From positions 1-30,094 of the IMG/VR virus record IMGVR_UViG_3300000553_000222: a stretch of DNA of 30,094 nucleotides, one strand, 5' to 3'. The notes beneath the pieces are model-generated. The model was not told where the DNA came from, ran no database searches, and was given only the letters and a program-made list of their open reading frames with translations. This stretch comes from a virus. Shown here one piece after another: positions 15,765 to 21,606 of this stretch. The position numbers were made by a program, and so were the translations under genes. Each line of letters opens with the position of its first letter. Position 1 is the first letter of the stretch.

Positions 15765-16469
15765 TTATTGCTTAATTAGATTACGAAACTCGGGACTATA
15801 CATTAGTTCTAAGTTTTTTAATCTACGATTATAAGTTAAATTCCATAATTGATCTAAATCTTGTGACATTAGATCATCTAATGTCTGAATAATCATTGTA
15901 ATTTTTTTACGCACATCAGGTTCTTGATCATATGAATGATCTATAATATCGTTGAATGTATCTATCCCAACGCTATTAAGATAATTAATAATTCCCACTG
16001 GGCCAAGTATGACAAATAGTTGCCCAGAAAACATTGGCTTCCACGCTTTTTCACTGATAAATTCCATATCAGTAGTACTTTCAACAACATAATCTATATA
16101 GCATTGGCTATGCACTAAGCTGGCATTGCTAGTGTAATACCAATTGTCTACTTCGGGCTCACCAGGAATATCTATATATCTCGGCGAGTTTGCTTTTACT
16201 ATCTCAAATTCTTCTGTGGGCATCTGTTGTTGTAAATCTCTCCAACTACAGGTTATTAATTGTTCAAATCTTTTGGGGATAGTATCGAAGCTAATTTTAC
16301 AACGATTAACCCACGGTTGTTTGAGTAACTCTATAAAATTAATAGCACGAGGCAATCGTGGAGTACGAGTTAAGCATGATAATGCATACGGACGTAATTG
16401 TACAATGTCCGGTTTGGTTAATGTTTGATTACTAATTAATTCAAAAAAATATTCAGAATTGAACGTCAT
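15765..16469 (-). CDS. Glycosyltransferase-like protein, short paralogue
   Basis: 234-residue minus-strand protein sharing a C-terminal signature with the genes at 20381 and 26239: (I/L)(S/T)EK..KP near residue 139, then a hydrophobic strand, L..(L/V)G..TF near 165-172 and (D/E)xSYD near 178-181. An upstream LS.LTR..R...INFIELLKQ segment (residues 30-50) matches a second shared block. It corresponds to the last two-thirds of the longer paralogues, so it may be the minimal domain. The SEK/TEK motif recalls the nucleotide-sugar site of fucosyltransferase-type GT-B enzymes, an inference. AAGGG precedes the start. Its stop lies one base from the convergent rpsU stop, with no terminator. Confidence 0.65.
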   Translation of the reverse strand: MTFNSEYFFELISNQTLTKPDIVQLRPYALSCLTRTPRLPRAINFIELLKQPWVNRCKISFDTIPKRFEQLITCSWRDLQQQMPTEEFEIVKANSPRYIDIPGEPEVDNWYYTSNASLVHSQCYIDYVVESTTDMEFISEKAWKPMFSGQLFVILGPVGIINYLNSVGIDTFNDIIDHSYDQEPDVRKKITMIIQTLDDLMSQDLDQLWNLTYNRRLKNLELMYSPEFRNLIKQ

Positions 16470-16474
16470 ATGTA

Positions 16475-16503
16475 TTGCCCTTCATTTTAACATTATGTAT
16501 AAT
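16475..16503 (+). promoter_or_regulatory. Sigma70-like promoter (TTGCCC-17-TATAAT) for hsp20
   Basis: -35 at 16475-16480, -10 at 16498-16503, 17-bp spacer. The -35 lies a few bases from the start of the divergent minus-strand gene. A late box follows at 16510. Confidence 0.65.
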
Positions 16504-16509
16504 ATTGTG

Positions 16510-16517
16510 TATAAATA
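16510..16517 (+). promoter_or_regulatory. T4-like late box TATAAATA for hsp20
   Basis: Exact TATAAATA followed by C. A start six to seven bases downstream would make the 5' end of the mRNA coincide with the base of the leader hairpin at 16523. Confidence 0.78.
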
Positions 16518-16522
16518 CTTAT

Positions 16523-16578
16523 GTAGATGCCGAATAGTCGGGTCTACAATTTATAGTCATCTTGCTTAAAAAGGAGAA
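16523..16578 (+). ncRNA. Structured 5' leader of hsp20, copy 1
   Basis: Leader hairpin: outer stem GTAGA (16523-16527) with TCTAC (16543-16547), inner stem CCGA (16530-16533) with TCGG (16538-16541), loop ATAG, and an asymmetric TG/G internal loop. ACAAT follows, then a variable stretch, and then GCTTAAAAAGGAG containing the ribosome-binding site just before the ATG. The same arrangement with compensatory changes occurs at 27715-27766. No known riboswitch class was recognised. Confidence 0.7.
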
Positions 16579-16583
16579 AACAA

Positions 16584-17039
16584 ATGACACAATTACAAAT
16601 CCATACTCTTGATTTACCTACGTTCGTTAACCAGATTCATCGCCAAACAATCGGCTTTGATCAAATTTTTGAACAGCTAAACAAACAATTCTCAAGTCGT
16701 CAAGACAATTACCCCCCACATAATGTAGTTAAACTAGATGACACTCATTACGTCATTGAAGTTGCTGTTGCGGGGTTTGCTGAAGACGAAATCGATGTTG
16801 AGCTAAAAGAAAACGTGTTAACTGTCAAAGGCGAACAAGTTAAGCCTACACCAGAAGTAGCACCAGAATACCTGCACAAAGGTATTAGCAATCGTGACTT
16901 TACTCGTACTTTCCCATTAGCGGAAAATATCGAAGTATGTGGCGCTACTGTTCAAAATGGTATACTTAGTATTGCTTTAGAAATGTTAGTTCCGGAAGAA
17001 CAAAAGGCTAAAAAAATTGCCATAACATTTGCAAAATAA
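16584..17039 (+). CDS. hsp20: Small heat-shock protein Hsp20
   Basis: 151-residue alpha-crystallin-type chaperone. After an N-terminal region with FDQIFEQLNKQF, the alpha-crystallin domain spans about residues 45-140: YPPHNVVKLDDTHYVIEVAVAGF, EDEIDVELKENVLTVKGE, then ISNRDFTRTFPLAENI and the characteristic NGILSIALE (in place of the usual G-V-L), and a C-terminal EEQKAKKIAI carrying an I-x-I-like tail. Known: Hsp20 genes are widespread in T4-like cyanophages and related marine phages and are thought to hold proteins folded during virion assembly. It has tandem sigma70-like and late promoters and a structured leader, and is followed by clpS, another proteostasis gene. Confidence 0.93.
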   Translation: MTQLQIHTLDLPTFVNQIHRQTIGFDQIFEQLNKQFSSRQDNYPPHNVVKLDDTHYVIEVAVAGFAEDEIDVELKENVLTVKGEQVKPTPEVAPEYLHKGISNRDFTRTFPLAENIEVCGATVQNGILSIALEMLVPEEQKAKKIAITFAK

Positions 17040-17057
17040 GTAACAATGTTGTATAAT
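17029..17057 (+). promoter_or_regulatory. Sigma70-like promoter (TTGCAA-17-TATAAT) before clpS
   Basis: -35 at 17029-17034 inside the end of hsp20, -10 at 17052-17057, 17-bp spacer. Predicted start near 17064, within the following inverted repeat. Confidence 0.65.
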
Positions 17058-17087
17058 AAAGGGGTAGGAATTAACTTACCCCTTTAT
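17056..17087 (+). terminator. Perfect 11-bp inverted repeat between hsp20 and clpS
   Basis: ATAAAGGGGTA (17056-17066) and TACCCCTTTAT (17077-17087) around a 10-base loop. The stem GGGGTA/TACCCC followed by TTTAT could act as a weak terminator for hsp20, but the downstream sequence is A-rich, so a leader hairpin or mRNA-stability element is equally possible. Confidence 0.5.
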
Positions 17088-17105
17088 ACTGAAAAAAAAA
17101 TAATT

Positions 17106-17435
17106 ATGAGCGATTCAATGGCAAAAACCAAAACCGAAGCAACAGTACGTCCACAAATTGAAATCAAATCCAATATCCCGGAACCGCCACAATATCGTGT
17201 TATCTATATCAACGATGAACAAACTACACAAGAGTTTGTAGTTGAAACACTTAAAGCAATCTTTCATTATGACGAAGGCGCTGCTGAATCAATTACAATG
17301 AAAGTACACGAAGAAGGTAGTGCAGTTGTAGCAGTATTCCCTTACGAAATTGCCGAACAAAAAGGTATCGAAGTTACCTTGCTTGCTCGTAATAACGGCT
17401 TCCCACTACAAGTTAAAGTAGAACAAGACTCATGA
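17106..17435 (+). CDS. clpS: ClpS, adaptor for the Clp protease (N-degron recognition)
   Basis: 109-residue ClpS homologue. I chose the ATG at 17106 (MSDSMAKTK); the frame extends to 17046, but that part overlaps the promoter and hairpin. A flexible N-terminal tail of about 25 residues is followed by the ClpS core: PPQYRVIYINDEQTT, EFVVETLKAIFH, ESITMKVHEEGSAVVAVFPYEIAEQK and NGFPLQVKVEQ. The N-degron pocket residues are kept: N36, D37 and H68 align with E. coli N34, D35 and H66. ClpS delivers proteins with N-terminal Leu, Phe, Tyr or Trp to ClpAP. A phage copy could redirect host proteolysis or protect phage proteins. It is paired with hsp20. Recognition is confident; the biological purpose is inference. 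Confidence 0.93.
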   Translation: MSDSMAKTKTEATVRPQIEIKSNIPEPPQYRVIYINDEQTTQEFVVETLKAIFHYDEGAAESITMKVHEEGSAVVAVFPYEIAEQKGIEVTLLARNNGFPLQVKVEQDS

Positions 17436-17460
17436 TTAATAGGTTAAACTGACAAAAGGT

Positions 17461-17468
17461 GGTAAATA
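17461..17468 (+). promoter_or_regulatory. Possible late box GGTAAATA before the GIY-YIG gene
   Basis: TAAATA core 18 bases before the ATG at 17487, with AAGGAG between. It is a weaker match than the xATAAATA sites. Late control of homing endonucleases is known in T4. Confidence 0.4.
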
Positions 17469-17486
17469 AACATAAGGAGAATACTT

Positions 17487-18188
17487 ATGTATATCGGCTA
17501 CATTTATAAAACAATTAACTTAATTAACAATCGTTGCTATATCGGCAAAAGAACAAAACCTATTTTTGATAATAATTATTATGGGTCTGGGATAGCATTA
17601 CAATCTGCTATTAAAAAATACGGCAAAGAAAACTTCAAAGTAGAAATATTACATTGGGCTAAAACAGTCAATGAGTTAAACCAACTTGAGATAGATACTA
17701 TTTCTTTATACGAATCACTAAGTGATTTATATAATATTGCAGGTGGTGGCACAGGCGGAAATACTATATTAAATCATCCCGATAAAGACAACATAATTAA
17801 TCAACGTAATATTGGATTAACAAACTGGCATGCCTCATTAACCGAAGAAGAAAAAGCAATTCGTTCAAAAAAAATAAGTAATGCCAAAAAAGGAAAATCC
17901 AACGGACATACTGGGCACAAACACACCCCTGAAACAATAGAAAAAATAAAAGCATCAAATAAAAATTATACAAAATCTGCAGAATGGAAAAAAGCTCATG
18001 CAGAAGCATCCGCAAAACGGAAAGGGAAACCCTTTACACAAAAATATAAACCTGTTATAATAAACAACATAGAATATCCATCAATTAAAGATGCTATGGT
18101 TGGATTAGGAATAAAACATAGGGCAACATTTTACACAATGGTAAAACAACAAAAAATATCAATAGTATACAAAAATGATCTTCAATAA
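17487..18188 (+). CDS. GIY-YIG homing endonuclease (Seg-like)
   Basis: 233-residue free-standing homing endonuclease. The GIY-YIG nuclease domain occupies residues 1-95: GYIYKTINLINNRCYIGK gives the GIY..YIG pair, then YYGSG, the conserved arginine/lysine helix region and the ELNQLEIDTI...YN.AGGG segment with the catalytic Glu. Residues about 120-190 contain NUMOD3-like basic repeats (TPETIEKIKAS..., SAEWKKAHAEA...). Residues 195-225 (YPSIKDAMVGLGI.....F) resemble a helix-turn-helix NUMOD1-type module. It sits between clpS and the nucleotidyltransferase gene and overlaps the latter's start by 14 bases. AAGGAGA precedes the ATG. Known relatives are T4 Seg proteins and I-TevI-type nucleases. 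The target is probably at this junction in endonuclease-free relatives. Confidence 0.92.
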   Translation: MYIGYIYKTINLINNRCYIGKRTKPIFDNNYYGSGIALQSAIKKYGKENFKVEILHWAKTVNELNQLEIDTISLYESLSDLYNIAGGGTGGNTILNHPDKDNIINQRNIGLTNWHASLTEEEKAIRSKKISNAKKGKSNGHTGHKHTPETIEKIKASNKNYTKSAEWKKAHAEASAKRKGKPFTQKYKPVIINNIEYPSIKDAMVGLGIKHRATFYTMVKQQKISIVYKNDLQ

Positions 18189-18654
18189 AATAAGAGAATT
18201 AAAAGAACAAGGCAAAAGAATCGGAATTACATTTAGTACATTTGATTTAGGACCACACGCTGGCCATATTTCTATGTTGTCTGAAGCAAAGAATCATTGC
18301 GATTATTTAATTGCCGGTTTACAGACTGATCCCACTATTGATCGTGCAGATACCAAAAACAAACCAGTTCAAAGCATTGTAGAACGACAAATTCAATTAG
18401 CTGCCTGTCGTTATGTGGACGAAGTTGTTGTTTATGAAACAGAACAAGACTTAATTGATTTATTACTAATCCTCCCAATCGATGTTCGCGTTTTGGGTGT
18501 TGAATACGAACTTACAGAATTCTCAGGAAAAATGGAATGTATGCGTCGCGGAATAGAACTTGTATATAATGGTCGTGATCATTCATTCTCCAGCTCAGGA
18601 CTACGCAGACGTGTAGTGGAATCCGAATCCCTTAAAATCTTAAAGCAAGGATAA
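18175..18654 (+). CDS. Cytidylyltransferase-type nucleotidyltransferase (TagD/RfaE-like)
   Basis: 159-residue protein with the class I nucleotidyltransferase fold: GITFSTFDLGPHAGHISML with the HxGH motif at H28-H31, DYLIAGLQTD, the ERQIQLAACRYVDEVV segment and a C-terminal FSSSGLRRRV that matches the second nucleotide-binding motif (usually RTxGISxT). Closest known activities are glycerol-3-phosphate or sugar-phosphate cytidylyltransferases. Substrate cannot be deduced, but the nearby UDP-sugar dehydrogenase, amidinotransferase and glycosyltransferase-like genes suggest polysaccharide or headgroup activation. The ATG at 18175 lies inside the end of the GIY-YIG gene. Confidence 0.82.
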   Translation: MIFNKIRELKEQGKRIGITFSTFDLGPHAGHISMLSEAKNHCDYLIAGLQTDPTIDRADTKNKPVQSIVERQIQLAACRYVDEVVVYETEQDLIDLLLILPIDVRVLGVEYELTEFSGKMECMRRGIELVYNGRDHSFSSSGLRRRVVESESLKILKQG

Positions 18655-18657
18655 ATT

Positions 18658-19209
18658 GTGGATATAATGCTCGACTTAGAATCTTTAGGCACACGTCCAG
18701 ATTGTGCAATCTTAACATTGGGTGCAGTTAAGTTTGATCCATTTACCCCGGACAAGTTTGGCGATAGCCTATACTTCAGAATTGATGTTGACGAACAGTT
18801 AGCATTAGGACGTGAAGTGCAAGCCGACACACTAGAATGGTGGGGCAGGCAAGCCGAAGATGTCCGTGAAGAAGCATTAGGTACAGAAGGCCGAATTAGT
18901 CTAGAATCAATGTACAAGCAGTTAAATAAATTTACTGTAGGTGTAGAGAACATTTGGTGTCAAGGTCCTGCATTTGATATTGTTATTCTAGAAAACATCT
19001 ATCGTCAATGTGGTTGGCCAACGCCGTGGCAGTTTTGGCAAATCCGTGATAGTCGTACACTATTTGGTGTACACGGTGACCCACGTGAAAAAGGCAAAGC
19101 TGGATTGCACAATGCACTGGAAGATTGTATTAGCCAAGCACAAGGTGTACAAGAAATTTATCGAGCATTAAAATTAGAAAAGAGAACGTATGCAAATCGT
19201 ATGGGATAA
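18658..19209 (+). CDS. DEDDh 3'-5' exonuclease
   Basis: 183-residue exonuclease of the DnaQ-like superfamily. The acidic residues are visible: D6 and E8 in LDLESLG, D107 in GPAFDIVILE, and H151 with D156 in LHNALEDC, giving the DEDDh pattern. Length and the 'LGTRPDCAILTLGAVKF' opening resemble T4 DexA-like phage exonucleases. The start is GTG at 18658, placed 7 bases after an AAGG; the ATG at 18667 is too far from it. Probable role in DNA degradation, repair or recombination. It ends about 20 bases inside the next gene. Confidence 0.88.
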   Translation: MDIMLDLESLGTRPDCAILTLGAVKFDPFTPDKFGDSLYFRIDVDEQLALGREVQADTLEWWGRQAEDVREEALGTEGRISLESMYKQLNKFTVGVENIWCQGPAFDIVILENIYRQCGWPTPWQFWQIRDSRTLFGVHGDPREKGKAGLHNALEDCISQAQGVQEIYRALKLEKRTYANRMG

Positions 19210-19501
19210 AAATGTAGTCGACGATCTTAAAAAGAAACATACTGTATTGGAATTAGAAACATTTCCTGTTAACGGTGAAATGTTTAGTTGCTGGTGTGTG
19301 GTACCAGCCGACAAGATTGGTGTTGATGGATTAATGAAACTTGATGTATACATAGAACTACACGAAGGTTTTCTCAAAGCGTACAAAGAAAAAAATTATA
19401 CCCTTGTGCAGGACATTGCTGAACACTTAATGGGACAATTTGGCGGCGAACTAGACTCATTCTACGAAGAAATACTTGGCAGAATTAATAAAACAGAGTA
19501 A
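19190..19501 (+). CDS. Hypothetical protein (103 aa)
   Basis: Protein of unknown function starting 20 bases inside the exonuclease gene, with AAAGAGAAC before the ATG. It appears alpha/beta: strands MQIVWDK and LELETFPV..MFSCWCVVP, followed by two amphipathic helices (VYIELHEGFLKAYKEK and IAEHLMGQFGGELDSFYEEIL). Coupling to the exonuclease suggests a shared process. No motif identified. Confidence 0.72.
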   Translation: MQIVWDKNVVDDLKKKHTVLELETFPVNGEMFSCWCVVPADKIGVDGLMKLDVYIELHEGFLKAYKEKNYTLVQDIAEHLMGQFGGELDSFYEEILGRINKTE

Positions 19502-19513
19502 TAACGTTATAGA

Positions 19514-19744
19514 TTATTGATGGTCTTTAAGATCATGGATAGCTTCTGCTACATCATCTAATTCATCGCCGATTGTTTTAACACATTCATCTAATAAATC
19601 AACCGAATTGGATATTTCTTTAAAAGAATGAGCAGATATTCTAGTAACTACAACCCCAAAAATCGCTAGTATAAACAAATCACTGAGAAGCACTACCAAC
19701 ATTGGTAAAGAAATATCTTCGAGTACTTTGAAGATTTCGTCCAT
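19514..19744 (-). CDS. Small membrane-anchored protein with acidic helical tail (76 aa)
   Basis: Minus-strand gene with an ideal ribosome-binding site (AAGGAGCTAGT) and a late box upstream on the same strand. After a short N-terminus there is one transmembrane helix at about residues 14-34 (LPMLVVLLSDLFILAIFGVVV), then an acidic coiled-coil-like tail (ISNSVDLLDECVKTIGDELDDVAEAIHDL). The layout resembles phage inner-membrane regulators (spanin, antiholin or immunity-type), without a recognised family. Its leader is nearly duplicated in front of the 32-residue gene at 20230. Confidence 0.72.
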   Translation of the reverse strand: MDEIFKVLEDISLPMLVVLLSDLFILAIFGVVVTRISAHSFKEISNSVDLLDECVKTIGDELDDVAEAIHDLKDHQ

Positions 19745-19760
19745 ACTAGCTCCTTAATCG

Positions 19761-19774
19761 ACAGCTTATGCTGC
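19761..19774 (-). promoter_or_regulatory. Leader hairpin, minus-strand family copy A
   Basis: On the minus strand, GCAGC-ATAA-GCTGT forms a 5-bp stem (one G:T pair) between the late box (19789-19796) and AAGGAGCTAGT. Same element as copy B at 20351-20364. Confidence 0.6.
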
Positions 19775-19788
19775 TCTTCTTATACTAG

Positions 19789-19796
19789 TATTTATT
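19789..19796 (-). promoter_or_regulatory. Late box AATAAATA (minus strand)
   Basis: Minus-strand AATAAATA followed by CTAG, about 45 bases upstream of the ATG at 19744. Confidence 0.6.
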
Positions 19797-19841
19797 TCGC
19801 TAGACATCTTTTGGCGTTTATCATTTGTTTCAAAAAAAAAA

Positions 19842-19849
19842 AATAAATA
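19842..19849 (+). promoter_or_regulatory. Late box AATAAATA (plus strand) after an A-tract
   Basis: AATAAATA directly after a run of A residues and only four bases before an ATG at 19854. It is divergent from the minus-strand box at 19789. Confidence 0.5.
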
Positions 19850-19853
19850 CATA

Positions 19854-20006
19854 ATGTTAGTATTCTTTCAGCAATTATTATTATCAGCAGGATTATTCCT
19901 CTTTCTACTTATTTTTGTCCGAGTGGGGCTTGGCTTTTTGATATTAATGGCTTGGTTAGTGGGGTTAACCTTGGCAATCTGTACACTGACAGGCTTAGGT
20001 TCGTAA
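19854..20006 (+). CDS. Very hydrophobic small membrane protein (50 aa)
   Basis: Open frame MLVFFQQLLLSAGLFLFLL...LTLAICTLTGLGS. Nearly the whole length is hydrophobic and a single arginine (RVGLG) separates two potential transmembrane segments, giving a helical hairpin. It has no ribosome-binding site, and the late box lies only 4 bases before the ATG, so the exact start is uncertain (a downstream start cannot be excluded). Size and topology fit a small holin-like or pinholin-like protein, but that is a guess. Confidence 0.45.
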   Translation: MLVFFQQLLLSAGLFLFLLIFVRVGLGFLILMAWLVGLTLAICTLTGLGS

Positions 20007-20033
20007 GAGAATTATCCAAGATGGGGAAGTATT

Positions 20034-20225
20034 ATGATGAAATGGTTAAACGATTATAGAAAGGCTACTATGTCGCAACCTCTAACTAATGTTGCAAATG
20101 CTTATTATGATCAATGCAGTTGGGTAATGATGCAGATGTATTTCATGCCTTATAGAATTCCAAGCATAATAGGTGACACAAACGCATTTAGTAAAACTTT
20201 ACAAAATATTTGTAAACCTACTTAG
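20034..20225 (+). CDS. Small protein (63 aa), unknown
   Basis: Frame MMKWLNDYRKATMSQPL... preceded by GGGGAAG at a suitable distance. It is aromatic and Met-rich in the middle (YDQCSWVMMQMYFMPYRIP) and may associate with membranes peripherally. It lies among other tiny membrane proteins. No family recognised. Confidence 0.5.
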   Translation: MMKWLNDYRKATMSQPLTNVANAYYDQCSWVMMQMYFMPYRIPSIIGDTNAFSKTLQNICKPT

Positions 20226-20229
20226 CCTA

Positions 20230-20328
20230 TTATAATGCCCATCCTATAAGAATACCGACTAGTAATGCTACAAGCATAAATCCTGCAACGTGCTTATCTG
20301 TCCATAATGCTTGTGTATAATTACTCAT
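20230..20328 (-). CDS. 32-residue single-pass membrane protein
   Basis: Minus-strand mini-gene: MSNYTQALWTDKH followed by one transmembrane helix (VAGFMLVALLVGILIGWAL) reaching the C-terminus. It has an AAGGAGCTAGT ribosome-binding site, a hairpin and a late box identical in layout to those of the 76-residue gene at 19514, which strongly supports that it is expressed. Function unknown; a tail-anchored regulator of membrane or lysis is possible. Confidence 0.62.
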   Translation of the reverse strand: MSNYTQALWTDKHVAGFMLVALLVGILIGWAL

Positions 20329-20350
20329 ATAACTAGCTCCTTGAAAAATG

Positions 20351-20364
20351 ACAGCTCATGCTGT
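20351..20364 (-). promoter_or_regulatory. Leader hairpin, minus-strand family copy B
   Basis: Minus-strand ACAGC-ATGA-GCTGT, 5-bp stem, between a late box and AAGGAGCTAGT. It differs from copy A at stem-edge and loop positions while keeping the stem. Confidence 0.6.
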
Positions 20365-20377
20365 TCTGTTGTACAAG

Positions 20378-20385
20378 TATTTATT
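20378..20385 (-). promoter_or_regulatory. Late box AATAAATA (minus strand) overlapping a stop codon
   Basis: Minus-strand AATAAATA overlaps the TAA stop of the glycosyltransferase-like gene at 20381 and precedes the 32-residue gene. Confidence 0.6.
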
Positions 20386-21604
20386 GCTTGAGCCGAGCTT
20401 TTACTTCTAACAAATATTCCGGAGTTAATTCAAAACGTTGATGATGTCTACTATGATTTCCGGGCTGTCGTCCATTATTAATTTGACATAGGACATGTTC
20501 AAAGTTATCGATTAATTCATCAATAATAAGATCTTTAAATGTTGTATAAAAATGATTAAAGTTATACTCTAATACTTCTTGCATTTCTTGGTGCATTTTC
20601 TCTAATGTAATTTGATCCATTGCACATAGTCTAGCAATTTCTGCGGTAATCTTTTCTATTCGTGTATAATGATCTTCTTCTTCATCGTAACTTTCGTCTA
20701 TCCACCGATTAAATGTTTTAAATCCATAGCTCTTTAAATATTTTAAGTTACCCGGTGCCGCTACTAAAAAGAAAGGACGTTTTGCTACAATAGGTTTAAA
20801 CACTTTTTCGGTTAAGTGTAACTTAGGATCAAAGTATACTGTTTCAGTAACAACATGAAATAATGCTCTGGTCAAGTCGGCAAAATTAACATTGGCACTC
20901 ATACTTCCATTTGGAGTTTCTGTGTCAATGATCAATGGTTTATTTACTTTAGATAATACTCTATAAATTTTTGTCCTTGCTCTGTTATCCAATGGATTTT
21001 GCGGGTCCATTATAGTACTACGCCAATCACCAAATTCATCATTTAATGTTAAACTGACTAGTCCGTGCTTAACTAAATCTTCATCTATTAGGTTACTAAC
21101 AAGGTGTAGGCGATATGAACGTAAATTACTAGTCAGGTGATTATAACATATAAATACTTTATCAAAATGATTAAATGAAGTTGGATTCAAATACCGAAAA
21201 TCTCTATACCAATCTAATGCTGCAAACCCGTGAAAGAAATAATACCAATTATACGAAGTTTCTGATTTTATAAAATTGTCTTTAATGTCAGATTTTTCAC
21301 TATTGGCTATTATATCAATCCAATTGGGATTAGTATTAGCATAATCATACCGTATAATTGAATTTTTTAAAATTGGTAGATTATAATTGTCAAAGGGTTC
21401 CTGGTCAAAAAAGTAGCAATGTAAAAATATTTTGCCAACGTCGGGGGTTTGTTCAATTTCTATTATATCGTTAGTTTTTTTATCTTGCAAAATATCGATT
21501 CCCTGGTATGTACCAAACGGGTAGAAGTACACCGTTTTATTATTAGGAAATCGATATATTAAATTATCATGAAGTATATTATAAAATCTGTCTAAGGAAA
21601 ACAT
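20381..21604 (-). CDS. Glycosyltransferase-like protein, longest paralogue
   Basis: 407-residue minus-strand protein. The C-terminal domain carries the shared signature at residues 264-307: LTEKVFKP, PFFLVAAPG, LK.YGFKTF and IDESYD. A second shared block at about 148-190 (FDKVFICYNHLTSNLRSYR...GLVSLTLND) and a VVTETVYFD segment just before the TEK motif also match the paralogue at 26239. The N-terminal 140 residues are unrelated to the other two copies. The TEK motif resembles the donor-sugar site of GT10-like GT-B enzymes (inference). The start codon is separated from the divergent dehydrogenase start by only two bases, and no ribosome-binding site is evident on this strand. Confidence 0.75.
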   Translation of the reverse strand: MFSLDRFYNILHDNLIYRFPNNKTVYFYPFGTYQGIDILQDKKTNDIIEIEQTPDVGKIFLHCYFFDQEPFDNYNLPILKNSIIRYDYANTNPNWIDIIANSEKSDIKDNFIKSETSYNWYYFFHGFAALDWYRDFRYLNPTSFNHFDKVFICYNHLTSNLRSYRLHLVSNLIDEDLVKHGLVSLTLNDEFGDWRSTIMDPQNPLDNRARTKIYRVLSKVNKPLIIDTETPNGSMSANVNFADLTRALFHVVTETVYFDPKLHLTEKVFKPIVAKRPFFLVAAPGNLKYLKSYGFKTFNRWIDESYDEEEDHYTRIEKITAEIARLCAMDQITLEKMHQEMQEVLEYNFNHFYTTFKDLIIDELIDNFEHVLCQINNGRQPGNHSRHHQRFELTPEYLLEVKARLKQ

Positions 21605-21606
21605 AA

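Noticed and set aside
16523-16578. SAM-II, SAM-V or preQ1 riboswitch as the identity of the shared leader, because of the GCTTAAAAAGGA box near the start codon
   Set aside because: The rest of the leader does not fit the consensus I remember for those classes, and the downstream genes (chaperone, phasin-like) do not fit their ligands.
20221-20380. Possible tRNA in the gaps between genes
   Set aside because: No T-loop (GTTCRANYC) with paired arms and no cloverleaf could be found here or in the other gaps.
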